Below are positions 46,851 to 57,047 of a stretch of DNA of 64,000 bases, piece by piece. Position numbers and translations under genes: made by a program. The notes beneath the pieces were generated by a model. It was not told the DNA's origin. It saw only the letters and a program-made list of their open reading frames with translations, and did no database searches. The first letter of the stretch is position 1; the number at the start of each line of letters is the position of its first letter. The stretch lies in the NCBI RefSeq assembly GCF_000585355.1, contig NZ_KK073873.1, forward strand, positions 1,576,703 through 1,640,702, written 5' to 3'. Origin of the DNA: Xylanibacter oryzae DSM 17970. Lineage in GTDB: Bacteria; Bacteroidota; Bacteroidia; Bacteroidales; Bacteroidaceae.

Positions 46851-49658
46851 TTATTCAGACATCATTGTTATCTCAATGCGATTATTTTGATTAAGAATCA
46901 TTTGTGCAAAATCTCTTATCTTTTGAGTTGTTAATCCATTCACTCTCTTTAGGTAGTCTGCATCAAAGTCAACCTTATTTACTAGTTCATTATAAGCCAC
47001 ATAATACCAGTAACTGTTGGTATTCACAACTTGTCCATACGTTTTGTATTCATACTCTTTTACCTTATTAAGATCTTCTTCACTAGGTCCGTTCTTTGCA
47101 ACCTTGCTTAGTTGCTCATATATAATAGGAATCAACATCTTATATTTTTCAGGATCCGTGCGGAATTTAATTTTCATCAAAGCCTCAGCGTAAGGGAATC
47201 TTTCCAGTTCACCGTCAACACTAACTCCGTATGTCCCGCCTTTCTCTTCACGAACTTTATCAGTATACATCATTCGTAGAATCTGGCTCAACACATCTAT
47301 ATTTAAATCATTTTCTGCATTGTATTCCATTTTAGCTTTTAAGAATATACTAGTCAATGACGACGGAGTTGCCTGAGTTTTCTTGAACAGATGAGTTTCA
47401 TTAGTATCTCTAATAGACACATGGTTGTCTTTAATCTGTTCATTGCTGTTATTATGTGGCAGGCTTGCCAGATAACGGCATATTAAAGGACGTATTTTGT
47501 CCATGTCAATGTTTCCTGTCATTATTACAGAGAAATCAGAAGCATCTGCAAAACGTTCCCTATATATCTGCATTATTCTATCATAGTTAACACTCGAGAG
47601 AGTCTCCTTTTTTATTGGCGCCATTCTTGGATTATTGCCATATAGTATTGATACAATAGAGTCATTGTATGATACATTCGGGTTTGCATCACGATTTGTA
47701 AGGAAAGCACTCTGTTTATTCATAAGACTTTTGAAAGCCTCAACATCTTTACGCGGTGATGTAAAATACAAATAAGTAAGTTCAAAGAGTTCTTTCATAT
47801 TTTTAGTATTACTAGAACCTTTTATCCCTTCAGTTTCATCAGTAATATAGGGAGCAATATTAACTGTTTTTCCATCTAGCATCTTGTCCAATGCAGTTGC
47901 ATCAAAGTTCCCTATTCCACTCTCATTTATACATGCAGACAGATAATTCATATTAGGCATATCAGTATTAGGATATAAAGATTTTCCACCAAGACTAAAA
48001 GCCGAAATATTGACTTCGTCCCCTTCGAAATTTGTTGGGCGTATATATACTTTCATACCATTTGATAGCGTAAGCATTCTGAAACCATGTTTCCACTCTT
48101 TTTCTGATATGATAGTTCCTGCTTTCGGTTTTTTTGATATTAAATCATTCGGAATTTTTTTATCTGTATAAGAGACATATTTTTTGTTTCTCGCCTTATA
48201 TATAGATGAAATAATTTCATTTTTTGAAGGCATTACAAAATCATCTTTATCAGGACCGTAAATAGTAACGACCTCATTCTTATTTGTAATAATTTCGCGT
48301 ACTGTTGTATTTATATCCTTTAGAGTTATTTGCAAATTTAGTTTCTTTACCTCATTCAATTCCTCTTCAGCAGACATAATTGGTTCTCCATCAAGAAAAT
48401 TACGGAGACATAACCTTACATAATGCGAATTACGCTCTTTCTCACGATCATTGAATGAATTTTCAGCCCATCTTAGTTGTTCAGACTTAGCCCTGTCCAA
48501 CTCCGACTGTGTAAATCCATTGTTTCGTGCCCGTTGCATCTCAACTACAAGAGCAGAGATTCCATCTTGTACACTATCTTGTTTACACATCATAGAACTG
48601 CAGAAAGCATCTTTTGTATTCGACAAGAAAAAAGCGCCATCCCTTACAGATGCAGAAAGGAATGGAGGATTTGCTTGTTTTACGATTTCCTTTAGCCTGT
48701 CATTAAGCATCTTTATGATAATTTGAGACTTATATCCATCGGCATAATATGATTTTGTATTGCGCTCTGTTCTTGGCGTAGCATCGCGTTTCATATACAT
48801 ACTGAAATTCACAGTTGGCTGCTCTTTATCCTTTGCTGTAAATACCACTATAGAATCGTTGTCCACAACAGGATAATATATACGTTCAGCAGGATTTATT
48901 GGTGCTGGTATATTACCAAACACATCCTTTACTTTCTGTTCCATTTTATCCACGTCAATGTCACCTACTATTATTATAGCCTGCAAATCAGAGCGATACC
49001 ATTTTGCATAATAGTCACGAAGGTCCTTGTATGGAAAATGGTCTACAATATCCATATTACCTATCGGAAGGCAATCCTCATATTTTGATCCCTTATAGAT
49101 TACGGGTATAGCATCTTCCATCAGGCGCTGTACAGCCATACCTGCACGACGTGTTCTCCATTCCTCATGAATCACTCCACGTTCCTTATCTATTTCCTTA
49201 TCAGAAAGCAACAGAAAATGACTCCAGTCATGAAGTATAAGCAAACACGAATCTACTACATTTTCTCTTTTCACAGGTGCTGATGATATATTATAAACCG
49301 TTTCATCAACACTTGTATATGCATTCAAGTTCTGTCCGAATTTAATGCCAACACTCTCACACCATTTTACAATGCCAGGATGAATACTGTCACCAGGAAA
49401 ATTCATAGTACCGTTAAATGCCATATGCTCCAGAAAATGAGCTAACCCACGTTGTTGCTTTTCCTCCAATATAGACCCAACACGCTGGGCAATATAGAAA
49501 TCCGCGACCTGCGGCATTTTTGCATTATGCCTTATATAATATGTAAGTCCGTTAGGCAGTTTCCCTTGCCTTATACTAGAATCAAAAGGCAATAATGCCT
49601 GAGCCCGTGATAATACGGCAAAAGCGAACAGTAATACTGTTAATAGTTTTCTTTTCAT
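46851..49658 (-). CDS. M16-family metallopeptidase, two-domain, secreted
   Basis: A 935-residue zinc protease of the pitrilysin/insulinase family with a signal peptide (LLFAFAVLSRAQA). The inverted zinc motif HFLEH (H74, E77, H78) is intact, followed by the second-glutamate region. The C-terminal half holds the non-catalytic M16 repeat, so the chain is a full clamshell like PqqL. Predicted in the periplasm. Last gene of a six-gene operon with a TonB-dependent receptor, which suggests that it cleaves an imported peptide or protein. Confidence 0.92.
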   Translation of the reverse strand: MKRKLLTVLLFAFAVLSRAQALLPFDSSIRQGKLPNGLTYYIRHNAKMPQVADFYIAQRVGSILEEKQQRGLAHFLEHMAFNGTMNFPGDSIHPGIVKWCESVGIKFGQNLNAYTSVDETVYNISSAPVKRENVVDSCLLILHDWSHFLLLSDKEIDKERGVIHEEWRTRRAGMAVQRLMEDAIPVIYKGSKYEDCLPIGNMDIVDHFPYKDLRDYYAKWYRSDLQAIIIVGDIDVDKMEQKVKDVFGNIPAPINPAERIYYPVVDNDSIVVFTAKDKEQPTVNFSMYMKRDATPRTERNTKSYYADGYKSQIIIKMLNDRLKEIVKQANPPFLSASVRDGAFFLSNTKDAFCSSMMCKQDSVQDGISALVVEMQRARNNGFTQSELDRAKSEQLRWAENSFNDREKERNSHYVRLCLRNFLDGEPIMSAEEELNEVKKLNLQITLKDINTTVREIITNKNEVVTIYGPDKDDFVMPSKNEIISSIYKARNKKYVSYTDKKIPNDLISKKPKAGTIISEKEWKHGFRMLTLSNGMKVYIRPTNFEGDEVNISAFSLGGKSLYPNTDMPNMNYLSACINESGIGNFDATALDKMLDGKTVNIAPYITDETEGIKGSSNTKNMKELFELTYLYFTSPRKDVEAFKSLMNKQSAFLTNRDANPNVSYNDSIVSILYGNNPRMAPIKKETLSSVNYDRIMQIYRERFADASDFSVIMTGNIDMDKIRPLICRYLASLPHNNSNEQIKDNHVSIRDTNETHLFKKTQATPSSLTSIFLKAKMEYNAENDLNIDVLSQILRMMYTDKVREEKGGTYGVSVDGELERFPYAEALMKIKFRTDPEKYKMLIPIIYEQLSKVAKNGPSEEDLNKVKEYEYKTYGQVVNTNSYWYYVAYNELVNKVDFDADYLKRVNGLTTQKIRDFAQMILNQNNRIEITMMSE

Positions 49659-49664
49659 AAATTA

Positions 49665-50915
49665 TTATTTAAATAATGTTGGTATCGCATCCGATTCAAA
49701 ATCATCAGTCGAATTGTTTGTATCTATATATTTATTTCCTTCTTTTTTACGTACTACAGCTTTTTTATACCTTGTTTTATCAGCTTCCACGCTTCCGCAA
49801 TGAGCCCAACCTGCATCAAGTGACGCAGAAGTTACATTCCACTGATACGATGATGCTATACTTAGATTAACAGCATCAATAATCCATGAATTAGGCAGTT
49901 TGTATCCTGAGTTACTCATTGTATATGAGTTTCCTCCTGATGATATCACATAGTTATATTTATAAAAATAGTTCCGTAAAAATGTTTCCTTATCCGTTTC
50001 AGGTTTTGCTATGGCATAAGATCTTAATCCGCGATTATTAAGAGTGAAATAAGTATATGAATAATCATACCAGTTGATTAGGTTTTCAACATTCGGATTA
50101 TCATCGTCTGAAAATTTCGGATTGGATGACACATCATAGAATTCAAAATCTGCAGAACTCAAGTCTATTGAATTTGAATTAATCTCCTTATGATTCTTTG
50201 CATTAAGTGCAAGTACGATCTCTTTCCCAGGTGCCACAGGATGTTGTTTTCCATTTCCAGGTATCACATATATTGCATCAATAGTCATTGCCTGATTCAT
50301 AATATCAGGTTTATAGTCATACTTTAATACTGTTGCGAAGGAAGACTCTACAAATGCGAGCCCGTCAGCATATAATACTGAATCACTGTTATTTGCAATC
50401 TTTATGTATTGATCATCGCTGTATTGTTTACCCTCAGGTGTGAGTGTACCGGTAAAGAATATCTCCGAGATGACAAATCCATCCTGTGCATTATAAGTAT
50501 TTAATGCTACTGTCTTGCCCGCAACTGTACCGCCGGTTGTTGGTAAACTAACAGTCACATTACTTTCGCTGGCCTTTACCGTACTTTTCACCAGTGTTGT
50601 ATCAAGACTATAAGAAATGTCGCCCTTCACATCTAAAGAATATACTCCTGCCGGAACCTCTGTAGTATCCACATACTGTGTACCGCTTTTTCTGAAGTTC
50701 GTTGCTGTATAAGTCATTTTTGTTTGTACATTCGTCAGCGTTGCTGTTGCGCCAGTAAGAGACGGTTCATTAATGTTCAGAGGCATATCCAATGCCACAG
50801 CGAATTTTACATTTTTTGTTTGATCATCTTCGTTACCATTGTCTTTACATGAAATTAAAGCATAACTAGTAACGAACAATCCAATTAAAGCCATCAATAA
50901 TTTAGCTTTTCTCAT
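49665..50915 (-). CDS. DUF4876 lipoprotein, copy 1
   Basis: A 416-residue surface or periplasmic lipoprotein (lipobox ALISC, Cys23). Residues ~35-125 form a beta-sandwich-like domain (ATLTNVQTKMTYTATNF, VPAGVYSLDVKGDISYSLDT); the rest (DGFVISEIFFTGTLTPEGK, ...QYIKIANNSDSVLYADGLAF) is the part I recognise as DUF4876. The next gene upstream is a close paralog, nearly identical through the middle. Function unknown. It sits between its paralog and the M16 protease gene. Confidence 0.8.
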   Translation of the reverse strand: MRKAKLLMALIGLFVTSYALISCKDNGNEDDQTKNVKFAVALDMPLNINEPSLTGATATLTNVQTKMTYTATNFRKSGTQYVDTTEVPAGVYSLDVKGDISYSLDTTLVKSTVKASESNVTVSLPTTGGTVAGKTVALNTYNAQDGFVISEIFFTGTLTPEGKQYSDDQYIKIANNSDSVLYADGLAFVESSFATVLKYDYKPDIMNQAMTIDAIYVIPGNGKQHPVAPGKEIVLALNAKNHKEINSNSIDLSSADFEFYDVSSNPKFSDDDNPNVENLINWYDYSYTYFTLNNRGLRSYAIAKPETDKETFLRNYFYKYNYVISSGGNSYTMSNSGYKLPNSWIIDAVNLSIASSYQWNVTSASLDAGWAHCGSVEADKTRYKKAVVRKKEGNKYIDTNNSTDDFESDAIPTLFK

Positions 50916-50949
50916 AATTTATTGTTTTAAGTTTATAAAATTGTATTCA

Positions 50950-52191
50950 TCAAAATAATGTTGGTTTCATATCAGCATCAAAATCATTAGTAGAGTTATT
51001 AGTATCAATATATCTATTCCCTGATTTTTTTCTTACCACAGCTTTCCCATACCTTGTCTTATCTCCGTCAACACTACCACAATGTGTCCAACCCACATCA
51101 AGGGATACTGATGTAACTATCCATTGATATGAATCTGCTACGCTGAGATTAACAGCGTCAACTACCCATGCATTAGGCAGTTTATACCCTTCTCCATCCA
51201 TATCAAAAGAGTATTCACCATAGTTTAACAGATAAGTATACTTGTATTTATAATTATTTAAAAATGTCTTCATATCCACATCAGGCCTTACTATCGCATA
51301 AGATTTAAAACCACGATTATGCAACATTTGCAATTGGTTATCTGATATCCAATTAATTAAATTTGGCACATTAGGATTATCATCATCAGAATAATTTGGA
51401 TTAGATGACAAATCACAAAATTCAAAATCTGCAGAACTCAAGTCTATTGAGTTTGAATTTATCTCTTTATGATTTTTCGCATCAAAAGCAATAACTATTT
51501 CTTTTCCGGGTTTTACAGGATGCTCTTTACCTTTTCCCAGTATTACATATAAGGCATCTATTGTCATAGCTTGATTCATAATATCAGGAGTATAATCTTC
51601 TTTTTCTACTGTCAGAAATGAAGACTCCACAAATGCGAGTCCGTCTGCATATAATACAGAATCACTGTTATTTGCGATCTTTATGTATTGATCCTCGCTG
51701 TATTGTTTACCCTCAGGTGTGAGTGTACCGGTAAAGAATATCTCTGAGATGACAAATCCATCCTGTGCATTATAAGTATTTAATGCTATTGTCTTGCCTG
51801 CAACTGTACTACTGTTTGCAGATGCACTTACAGCCACATTACTTTCGTTTGCCTTTACTGTACTTTTCACTAAGGTTGTATCTAGACTATAAGAAATGTC
51901 GCCCTTCACATCTAAAGAATATATTCCTGCTGAGATCTCTGTAGTATCCACATACTGTGTACCACTTTTTCTAAAGTTCGTTGCTGTATAAGTCATTTTA
52001 GTTTGAACATTCGTCAACGTTGCTGTTGCTTCATTAAGAGATGGTTCATTAACATTCAATGGCATATCTAATGACAAAGCGAATTTCACACTCTGAATTG
52101 AATTTTCTTCGTTATTGTCCTTGCATGAAGCCAAAGTAATACATATAGCAATTACTAATAACATCAGCCTAAATAATTTTTCTTTATTCAT
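50950..52191 (-). CDS. DUF4876 lipoprotein, copy 2
   Basis: A 413-residue tandem paralog of the downstream gene, with its own lipobox (TLASC, Cys23). The N-terminal and central regions share long identical stretches with copy 1, both in protein and DNA (for example 50365-50510 against 51638-51784), while the last ~150 residues differ much more. This points to recent duplication or gene conversion with divergence of the C-terminal part, perhaps the ligand-facing face. Spacing of 14 nt from the barrel gene and 34 nt to copy 1 supports one transcript. Confidence 0.8.
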   Translation of the reverse strand: MNKEKLFRLMLLVIAICITLASCKDNNEENSIQSVKFALSLDMPLNVNEPSLNEATATLTNVQTKMTYTATNFRKSGTQYVDTTEISAGIYSLDVKGDISYSLDTTLVKSTVKANESNVAVSASANSSTVAGKTIALNTYNAQDGFVISEIFFTGTLTPEGKQYSEDQYIKIANNSDSVLYADGLAFVESSFLTVEKEDYTPDIMNQAMTIDALYVILGKGKEHPVKPGKEIVIAFDAKNHKEINSNSIDLSSADFEFCDLSSNPNYSDDDNPNVPNLINWISDNQLQMLHNRGFKSYAIVRPDVDMKTFLNNYKYKYTYLLNYGEYSFDMDGEGYKLPNAWVVDAVNLSVADSYQWIVTSVSLDVGWTHCGSVDGDKTRYGKAVVRKKSGNRYIDTNNSTNDFDADMKPTLF

Positions 52192-52205
52192 TTTGTTTTT
52201 ATAAT

Positions 52206-53714
52206 TTAAAATGTTATACCCATTGATAAATATAATTTATATCCATTGTTATTGCTAGTCATGATTCCTCCACCTAATTCCACAAACATTCCATACTGTT
52301 TCCATAACTGTGGATTATAATCCATCCTTATACTAGCATAAGTTGTTAAATAATTATCAGTACAATTTACATAAGTGTATTCCATAAGATTAGTATTGGC
52401 ATAATCCATAGTAGCATAAGGCATGCTCATATTTTTTCTTACATTGATATAGTATGAAGATGACACATTACAATTCACAATTATGTCATTGCTTATATCT
52501 TTTATCATTTGAGCTGATATATTCCCATGAACTTTTGAGAATGACATGCTACGCACAGGATATACATATTTTGAACCATAATCCATGTATCCCAATTTAC
52601 CTATTACGTTCCACGATGAAAGACCTTTGATGTTCAAAGCACCACCCATATAATAGTCAGCATTATGATTACGATACATAGTCATATCTGTTATTACAGC
52701 ATACTCTGTTGAAGAAGAACTGCCTGCTACATGCTCATCTCCCGTTCTTTTCTCATAATTTATTCCGGCAAAGCCACTCCATCCTACTCCTGAGATATGC
52801 TTCCAACCTAATTCGCACGTATAATGATATAGATATAATGTAGTTACAGGCAAAGAATTTAAATTAGGCAGTATTCGCCTGTATGGAGTATAATCGTATG
52901 TTGCTGATATATACACTCCCTCATCATCTATAGGTCTTAAATTAATATCAGTTGAGATACCTGTTGCTTTATAATAAGCAGAAGTATTGCTACCAGAAAA
53001 ACGTTTATAATCCATGCCCAATCCAACCATCTGATATTCAGGTATAACACCTTGTTCTCTAAAAAAAGAGACACTATTTGTCTGTTTATAAAAGAGTCCT
53101 CCCAATCCCGCTCCGATAATATATTTACGATAGTCATACGAAATGCCCAAACGTAGAGATAAGTCTGTCACTATACCGCGAGGTCTTGGGTCTGTAGTGC
53201 GGTATTCATGTTCAGCCCTGAATTTCATGTATTGTCCTATTGTAAATTTGCCTGTTTTTATTGCATATCCACCGGCGAAGGTATACCGTTCATTATTAAG
53301 GTTTCCTCCTAGTGTATCACCCATTACATAAGGATATAATAATGCATAGTCTGTAGTAGAATTCCACTTTATGTTATATTTTTTCCCACTCCTGTACGAA
53401 GCCTCTCCCCAAACGATACTACTTTTACTTAGTTTTACATAAGAATTCACTTCAATACCAATATCCGAATGCCCATCACCCAATTGATAAAATATCGGTC
53501 TGTCAGTTCTTTCGTTATCAGAGTAAGCGTACATCTCAGAGTATTGATACTTATATGTCCCATACATGAATGCCGGGTTAACTCTGTTAGCTGTCAGTAC
53601 TCCGTTAAATATTGAATAATGCTCTTTTACTGATGCAGTATCTTCTGTACTGGCAATTATATTGATACTATTGCCCAAGAGTAGCAATGCTAATATGATA
53701 TATTTCATTCCCAT
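52206..53714 (-). CDS. DUF6850-type outer membrane beta-barrel protein
   Basis: A 502-residue secreted protein (signal peptide MGMKYIILALLLLGNSINIIA) with regular amphipathic strands to the end (GYKLYLSMGITF, terminal Phe), so an outer membrane barrel of about 16-18 strands. I recall such proteins beside DUF4876 as DUF6850, but the family label is from memory. It lies between the small lipoprotein gene (1-nt gap) and DUF4876 copy 2. Role unknown; it could export or anchor the lipoproteins or serve as a pore partner of the TonB receptor. Confidence 0.72.
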   Translation of the reverse strand: MGMKYIILALLLLGNSINIIASTEDTASVKEHYSIFNGVLTANRVNPAFMYGTYKYQYSEMYAYSDNERTDRPIFYQLGDGHSDIGIEVNSYVKLSKSSIVWGEASYRSGKKYNIKWNSTTDYALLYPYVMGDTLGGNLNNERYTFAGGYAIKTGKFTIGQYMKFRAEHEYRTTDPRPRGIVTDLSLRLGISYDYRKYIIGAGLGGLFYKQTNSVSFFREQGVIPEYQMVGLGMDYKRFSGSNTSAYYKATGISTDINLRPIDDEGVYISATYDYTPYRRILPNLNSLPVTTLYLYHYTCELGWKHISGVGWSGFAGINYEKRTGDEHVAGSSSSTEYAVITDMTMYRNHNADYYMGGALNIKGLSSWNVIGKLGYMDYGSKYVYPVRSMSFSKVHGNISAQMIKDISNDIIVNCNVSSSYYINVRKNMSMPYATMDYANTNLMEYTYVNCTDNYLTTYASIRMDYNPQLWKQYGMFVELGGGIMTSNNNGYKLYLSMGITF

Positions 53715-53715
53715 T

Positions 53716-54099
53716 TTACATGAATATTATATCAACACTAACCACAGACGGATGTTTCAAAAGTTCACTATAACTTGATGATGCCCTGAAATTCCGTGTG
53801 TGCTTAATCTGTAAACTGTCGTGATAAAGCACGGTTCCGGTTACAGATATTGAATAGCATCCGCGCATTATATCCATACTTGTAGATGTGCCATTGAAAT
53901 TAGATGAAGAATAAGATTGCTTATTATTCAGATTAGTAACGGTTACAGTACCTTGCATTTTATCGATAATTATGCTGTCAGGAACATTTATGGATATGAC
54001 TGCACTAGTATTGTAATCATCATTATCCTCATGACAGGCAGTAATGGTTATCAGCATCAAAATAGCGATTGGTAATATATATAATAGTCTTTTTCTCAT
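53716..54099 (-). CDS. Small lipoprotein related to the DUF4876 N-terminal domain
   Basis: A 127-residue lipoprotein (lipobox ITAC, Cys22). Its single domain reads GTVTVTNLNNKQSYSSSNF ... MRGCYSISVTGTV, which lines up with LTNVQTKMTYTATNF ... VPAGVYSLDVKGDI of the two DUF4876 proteins. So the operon encodes three copies of this ~90-residue beta domain. It lies 6 nt after the TonB receptor gene. Likely a receptor-associated surface lipoprotein; ligand unknown. Confidence 0.72.
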   Translation of the reverse strand: MRKRLLYILPIAILMLITITACHEDNDDYNTSAVISINVPDSIIIDKMQGTVTVTNLNNKQSYSSSNFNGTSTSMDIMRGCYSISVTGTVLYHDSLQIKHTRNFRASSSYSELLKHPSVVSVDIIFM

Positions 54100-54105
54100 T
54101 TTCTT

Positions 54106-56850
54106 TTATATTTTTACATTCATTTCAAGACCAAAGTATGGTGTTACTTGGCGTCGTATGGTATAATTATTACGTACATAATCGGGATTATAATCCAGCA
54201 GTTTATTAACAAACAAAGCAATAGTCAGTTTGTCACCCATAAGTTTTTTTGTTGCTTTCAGATTTACATTCATACAGAAAGGCACTGTCTGCCTGTCATA
54301 TAATGATGAATTATATGTACGAACAAGATATTGTAGATAGGTATCAGTCTTGTCTTCTTCTGTATAATCACGAATCACACCATATCTATCCATATATTGC
54401 GTAGGGATATTTTCTTTCCCCATATTCTGTGACGCAGTCATCCACAGGCACTGAGCAGAAAGAGAAAATCCCAGTTTTAGTTTAGGAATATCAGTATCGA
54501 ATGTAAAATTTGTATTCACCATCTCTCTAATATATCCGTCATCATCTTTGTATATACCAGCATACTGTAATGTTTCCCCTCCAATTACTTTTGAAGGCAT
54601 CTCCATTATTGGTTGTGAATTACGGTATTCTGTTTTAAACCATGCTCCATTTACCGTTAGACGCGTATTTATCACCGGAAACCTTATTGTTGACAATGTA
54701 TATTCTATCCCCTGCTTGTACGTTCTACTGCCATTAGTAGTCATCGTATAACTACGTAACTCGGTTAATGCGGTATATGGAAGAGTACTTACATCGGGTG
54801 CACCTGTTATCGTATTTGCATCTATTGAAGACGCATCATAACTTTTAAAACTATAAGAATTGTATATCGGTGTATAACGGAAACCCGACTTCATGTCTTC
54901 ACGAAAATATGTAACAGAGAGTCTGTTACCGGCAAAATTAACATCTCCTCTTATCTCCCATTTATTATTACGTGCTGCACGCAGATCTGCATTAGTAGGG
55001 TCTACAACATATGTCTGAAGGTATATCCTGCGATAGTCCTTTACTGCGTGATAATAATTCAGTTCTATCAAATCCATATATACAGGTTCCGGATAGAGTT
55101 GGTCCATAGTAGGCATCTTAGTATGTTGCCCATAACCTCCAGCCAACTGTATCGTCATTTTTCTACCCATAACAGATACTGATGGGAATGTCCATCCTAT
55201 ATTAACTCGTGGGTCAAGATAATATTTATTATGAAGTGCATATCCTCTCGACAGGTTAAGCATTGTACTTGCCCTTATTCCAGCCTGTATCTCCAACTTG
55301 TTTTTACCAATATTTATCACTGTATTTTCTTCAGCATATTCAGACAATATATGCGAGGCCGGTACCGCAGAGTACTTACGCGGACGAACTGAAAGCCCTG
55401 GATATAGGGGATTAAGTTGATTAAATATCTGACCGTCACCATAATTTTTATCCATTTGCCAGTCTGCGCCCAACTTTAATTCGTTGGATACATTTCTTAT
55501 AGGGAATCTCAATGTAGTGCCTACTTTTGCATACATGCTGAATGGACGTCCGTCAACTTTCTGATTGGCTGTATATGTGTATGGAGAAATAAGTATTGCA
55601 TCACTTTCACCATTACCCGTAGTTGTAGCAGCAGGTGTTTCACGGCTAAGTTGTACCAGTCTGGTACGGTCCAATAGATCTTTTTCATAAGAAACTGACA
55701 CAAGTGCAGATGCCGACTTGATTATTGATTTTAGTTTACGGTTTTTATAATCAAGCGATGCATTCAGAGAGTACCTGTTATACTTGGATGCATACTTGTC
55801 CACACCACCATAATTAAGTTCCGGATCGACCTTATCATCATCAAAAGAACCTCCATAATCCAGATTCAGTCCCGCTTCCACATTACTTTTTTCTGATATC
55901 CACTGTTTATTCAACCGTGCGGAAAGCGTAATACGTTTGTATGTTTCCAATATATTCCTTGGGTCAGCCTTACTGTCAAGATAGTCTGCGCTTATATTCA
56001 ATGACATATGCCTCGGCTCAAGAGTAAACCCTTTTGCCAGATAGAACAATTTGCTATCCATATCCGCTTTGAAACGGGCCGAAATATCATTACCACCCTT
56101 ACGCCTTTTAATTTTGACAAGTCCACTTGTAAGGTCACCATATTCAACAGAAGGTATGCCTCTCACAATTTCGACATTCTGAATATCATCAGTAGATATA
56201 GAACGCATATCTACACCTGCATTGGTATAGTCTCGCCCTGTGGTTTTTGTCTCCCATGCGCCATCCATAAATTGCATATTTGCATTAGTACTTATAGGTG
56301 CCCCGTCAATAACGAACGACGTTCCAAGCGACGATGTATCATAGTTACCGCTCGCTATTGGAACTTCTCTTATAGATATTGTATTCGATGTATTCAGCAC
56401 CGGATCTTTTGCCATCCCTCCGGGTAGCAGTTCCAGAATATCTGCAAAGCTTGATGGCTGAAGATGATCCATCGCATGTTTCTCTATTTTTGACGAACTT
56501 GTAAGTCCACGCGATTCTGTTGCCGTTACAACTACATCATTAATGGTCGTCGATGACGGAGACAATCTGTATGTCATTCCATTAACAAGATCTACATGGA
56601 TTTTTGTATACCCAATATATGTTATGTCTATGCCTTTATTTATAGCCTGATTATTTGCCTTAACAGAGAAATTCCCATTGATATCAGTGATTACAGATAC
56701 CTTTTTATCTATTGTCATCCTTATTACTGCCCCTGCAAGCGGTTCATCTGTATATCCATCTACGACCCTGCATTTATACGTATTTTGCGCCCTCACAACG
56801 ATGCTAAAAGCAACAAGAAGAAAAGCTAATATTAACACCTTTGATTTCAT
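54106..56850 (-). CDS. TonB-dependent outer membrane receptor
   Basis: A 914-residue receptor: signal peptide (LLVAFSIVVRAQ), an N-terminal carboxypeptidase-regulatory-like domain (CRVVDGYTDEPLAGAVIRMT, ~25-105), a plug domain (SSFADILELLPGG, TSFVIDGAPI, VEIVRGIPSVEYGDLTSGLV) and a large barrel. It lacks a SusD partner and the SusC signature, so it is a classical nutrient or protein receptor. It is the first gene of the operon that ends with the M16 protease. A -7 box lies 17 nt upstream. The substrate is unknown. Confidence 0.92.
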   Translation of the reverse strand: MKSKVLILAFLLVAFSIVVRAQNTYKCRVVDGYTDEPLAGAVIRMTIDKKVSVITDINGNFSVKANNQAINKGIDITYIGYTKIHVDLVNGMTYRLSPSSTTINDVVVTATESRGLTSSSKIEKHAMDHLQPSSFADILELLPGGMAKDPVLNTSNTISIREVPIASGNYDTSSLGTSFVIDGAPISTNANMQFMDGAWETKTTGRDYTNAGVDMRSISTDDIQNVEIVRGIPSVEYGDLTSGLVKIKRRKGGNDISARFKADMDSKLFYLAKGFTLEPRHMSLNISADYLDSKADPRNILETYKRITLSARLNKQWISEKSNVEAGLNLDYGGSFDDDKVDPELNYGGVDKYASKYNRYSLNASLDYKNRKLKSIIKSASALVSVSYEKDLLDRTRLVQLSRETPAATTTGNGESDAILISPYTYTANQKVDGRPFSMYAKVGTTLRFPIRNVSNELKLGADWQMDKNYGDGQIFNQLNPLYPGLSVRPRKYSAVPASHILSEYAEENTVINIGKNKLEIQAGIRASTMLNLSRGYALHNKYYLDPRVNIGWTFPSVSVMGRKMTIQLAGGYGQHTKMPTMDQLYPEPVYMDLIELNYYHAVKDYRRIYLQTYVVDPTNADLRAARNNKWEIRGDVNFAGNRLSVTYFREDMKSGFRYTPIYNSYSFKSYDASSIDANTITGAPDVSTLPYTALTELRSYTMTTNGSRTYKQGIEYTLSTIRFPVINTRLTVNGAWFKTEYRNSQPIMEMPSKVIGGETLQYAGIYKDDDGYIREMVNTNFTFDTDIPKLKLGFSLSAQCLWMTASQNMGKENIPTQYMDRYGVIRDYTEEDKTDTYLQYLVRTYNSSLYDRQTVPFCMNVNLKATKKLMGDKLTIALFVNKLLDYNPDYVRNNYTIRRQVTPYFGLEMNVKI

Positions 56851-56866
56851 TTACCTTATTTTTTTG

Positions 56867-56874
56867 CAAAGGTA
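56867..56874 (-). promoter_or_regulatory. -7 promoter box for the TonB receptor operon
   Basis: CAAAGGTA on the plus strand is TACCTTTG on the minus strand, 17 nt before the receptor ATG. Confidence 0.55.
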
Positions 56875-56996
56875 GAGTGAAAAAGATGTGACTGCAATAC
56901 CTAAAATTAATGAATCTTAAGATAACCTTGACCTTTACTAATTGTTTTAAAGTCTCAATTCTTTGACTAATTTTCCCGTTTATCTGTTTTTTTATG

Positions 56997-57004
56997 TATT
57001 TTTG
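56997..57004 (+). promoter_or_regulatory. -7 promoter box for the DUF4450 gene
   Basis: TATTTTTG followed by CA, 43 nt before the ATG. Confidence 0.55.
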
Positions 57005-57047
57005 CACACTACAAACTATATCTCAATAACTTACAAACTTAAAAACG

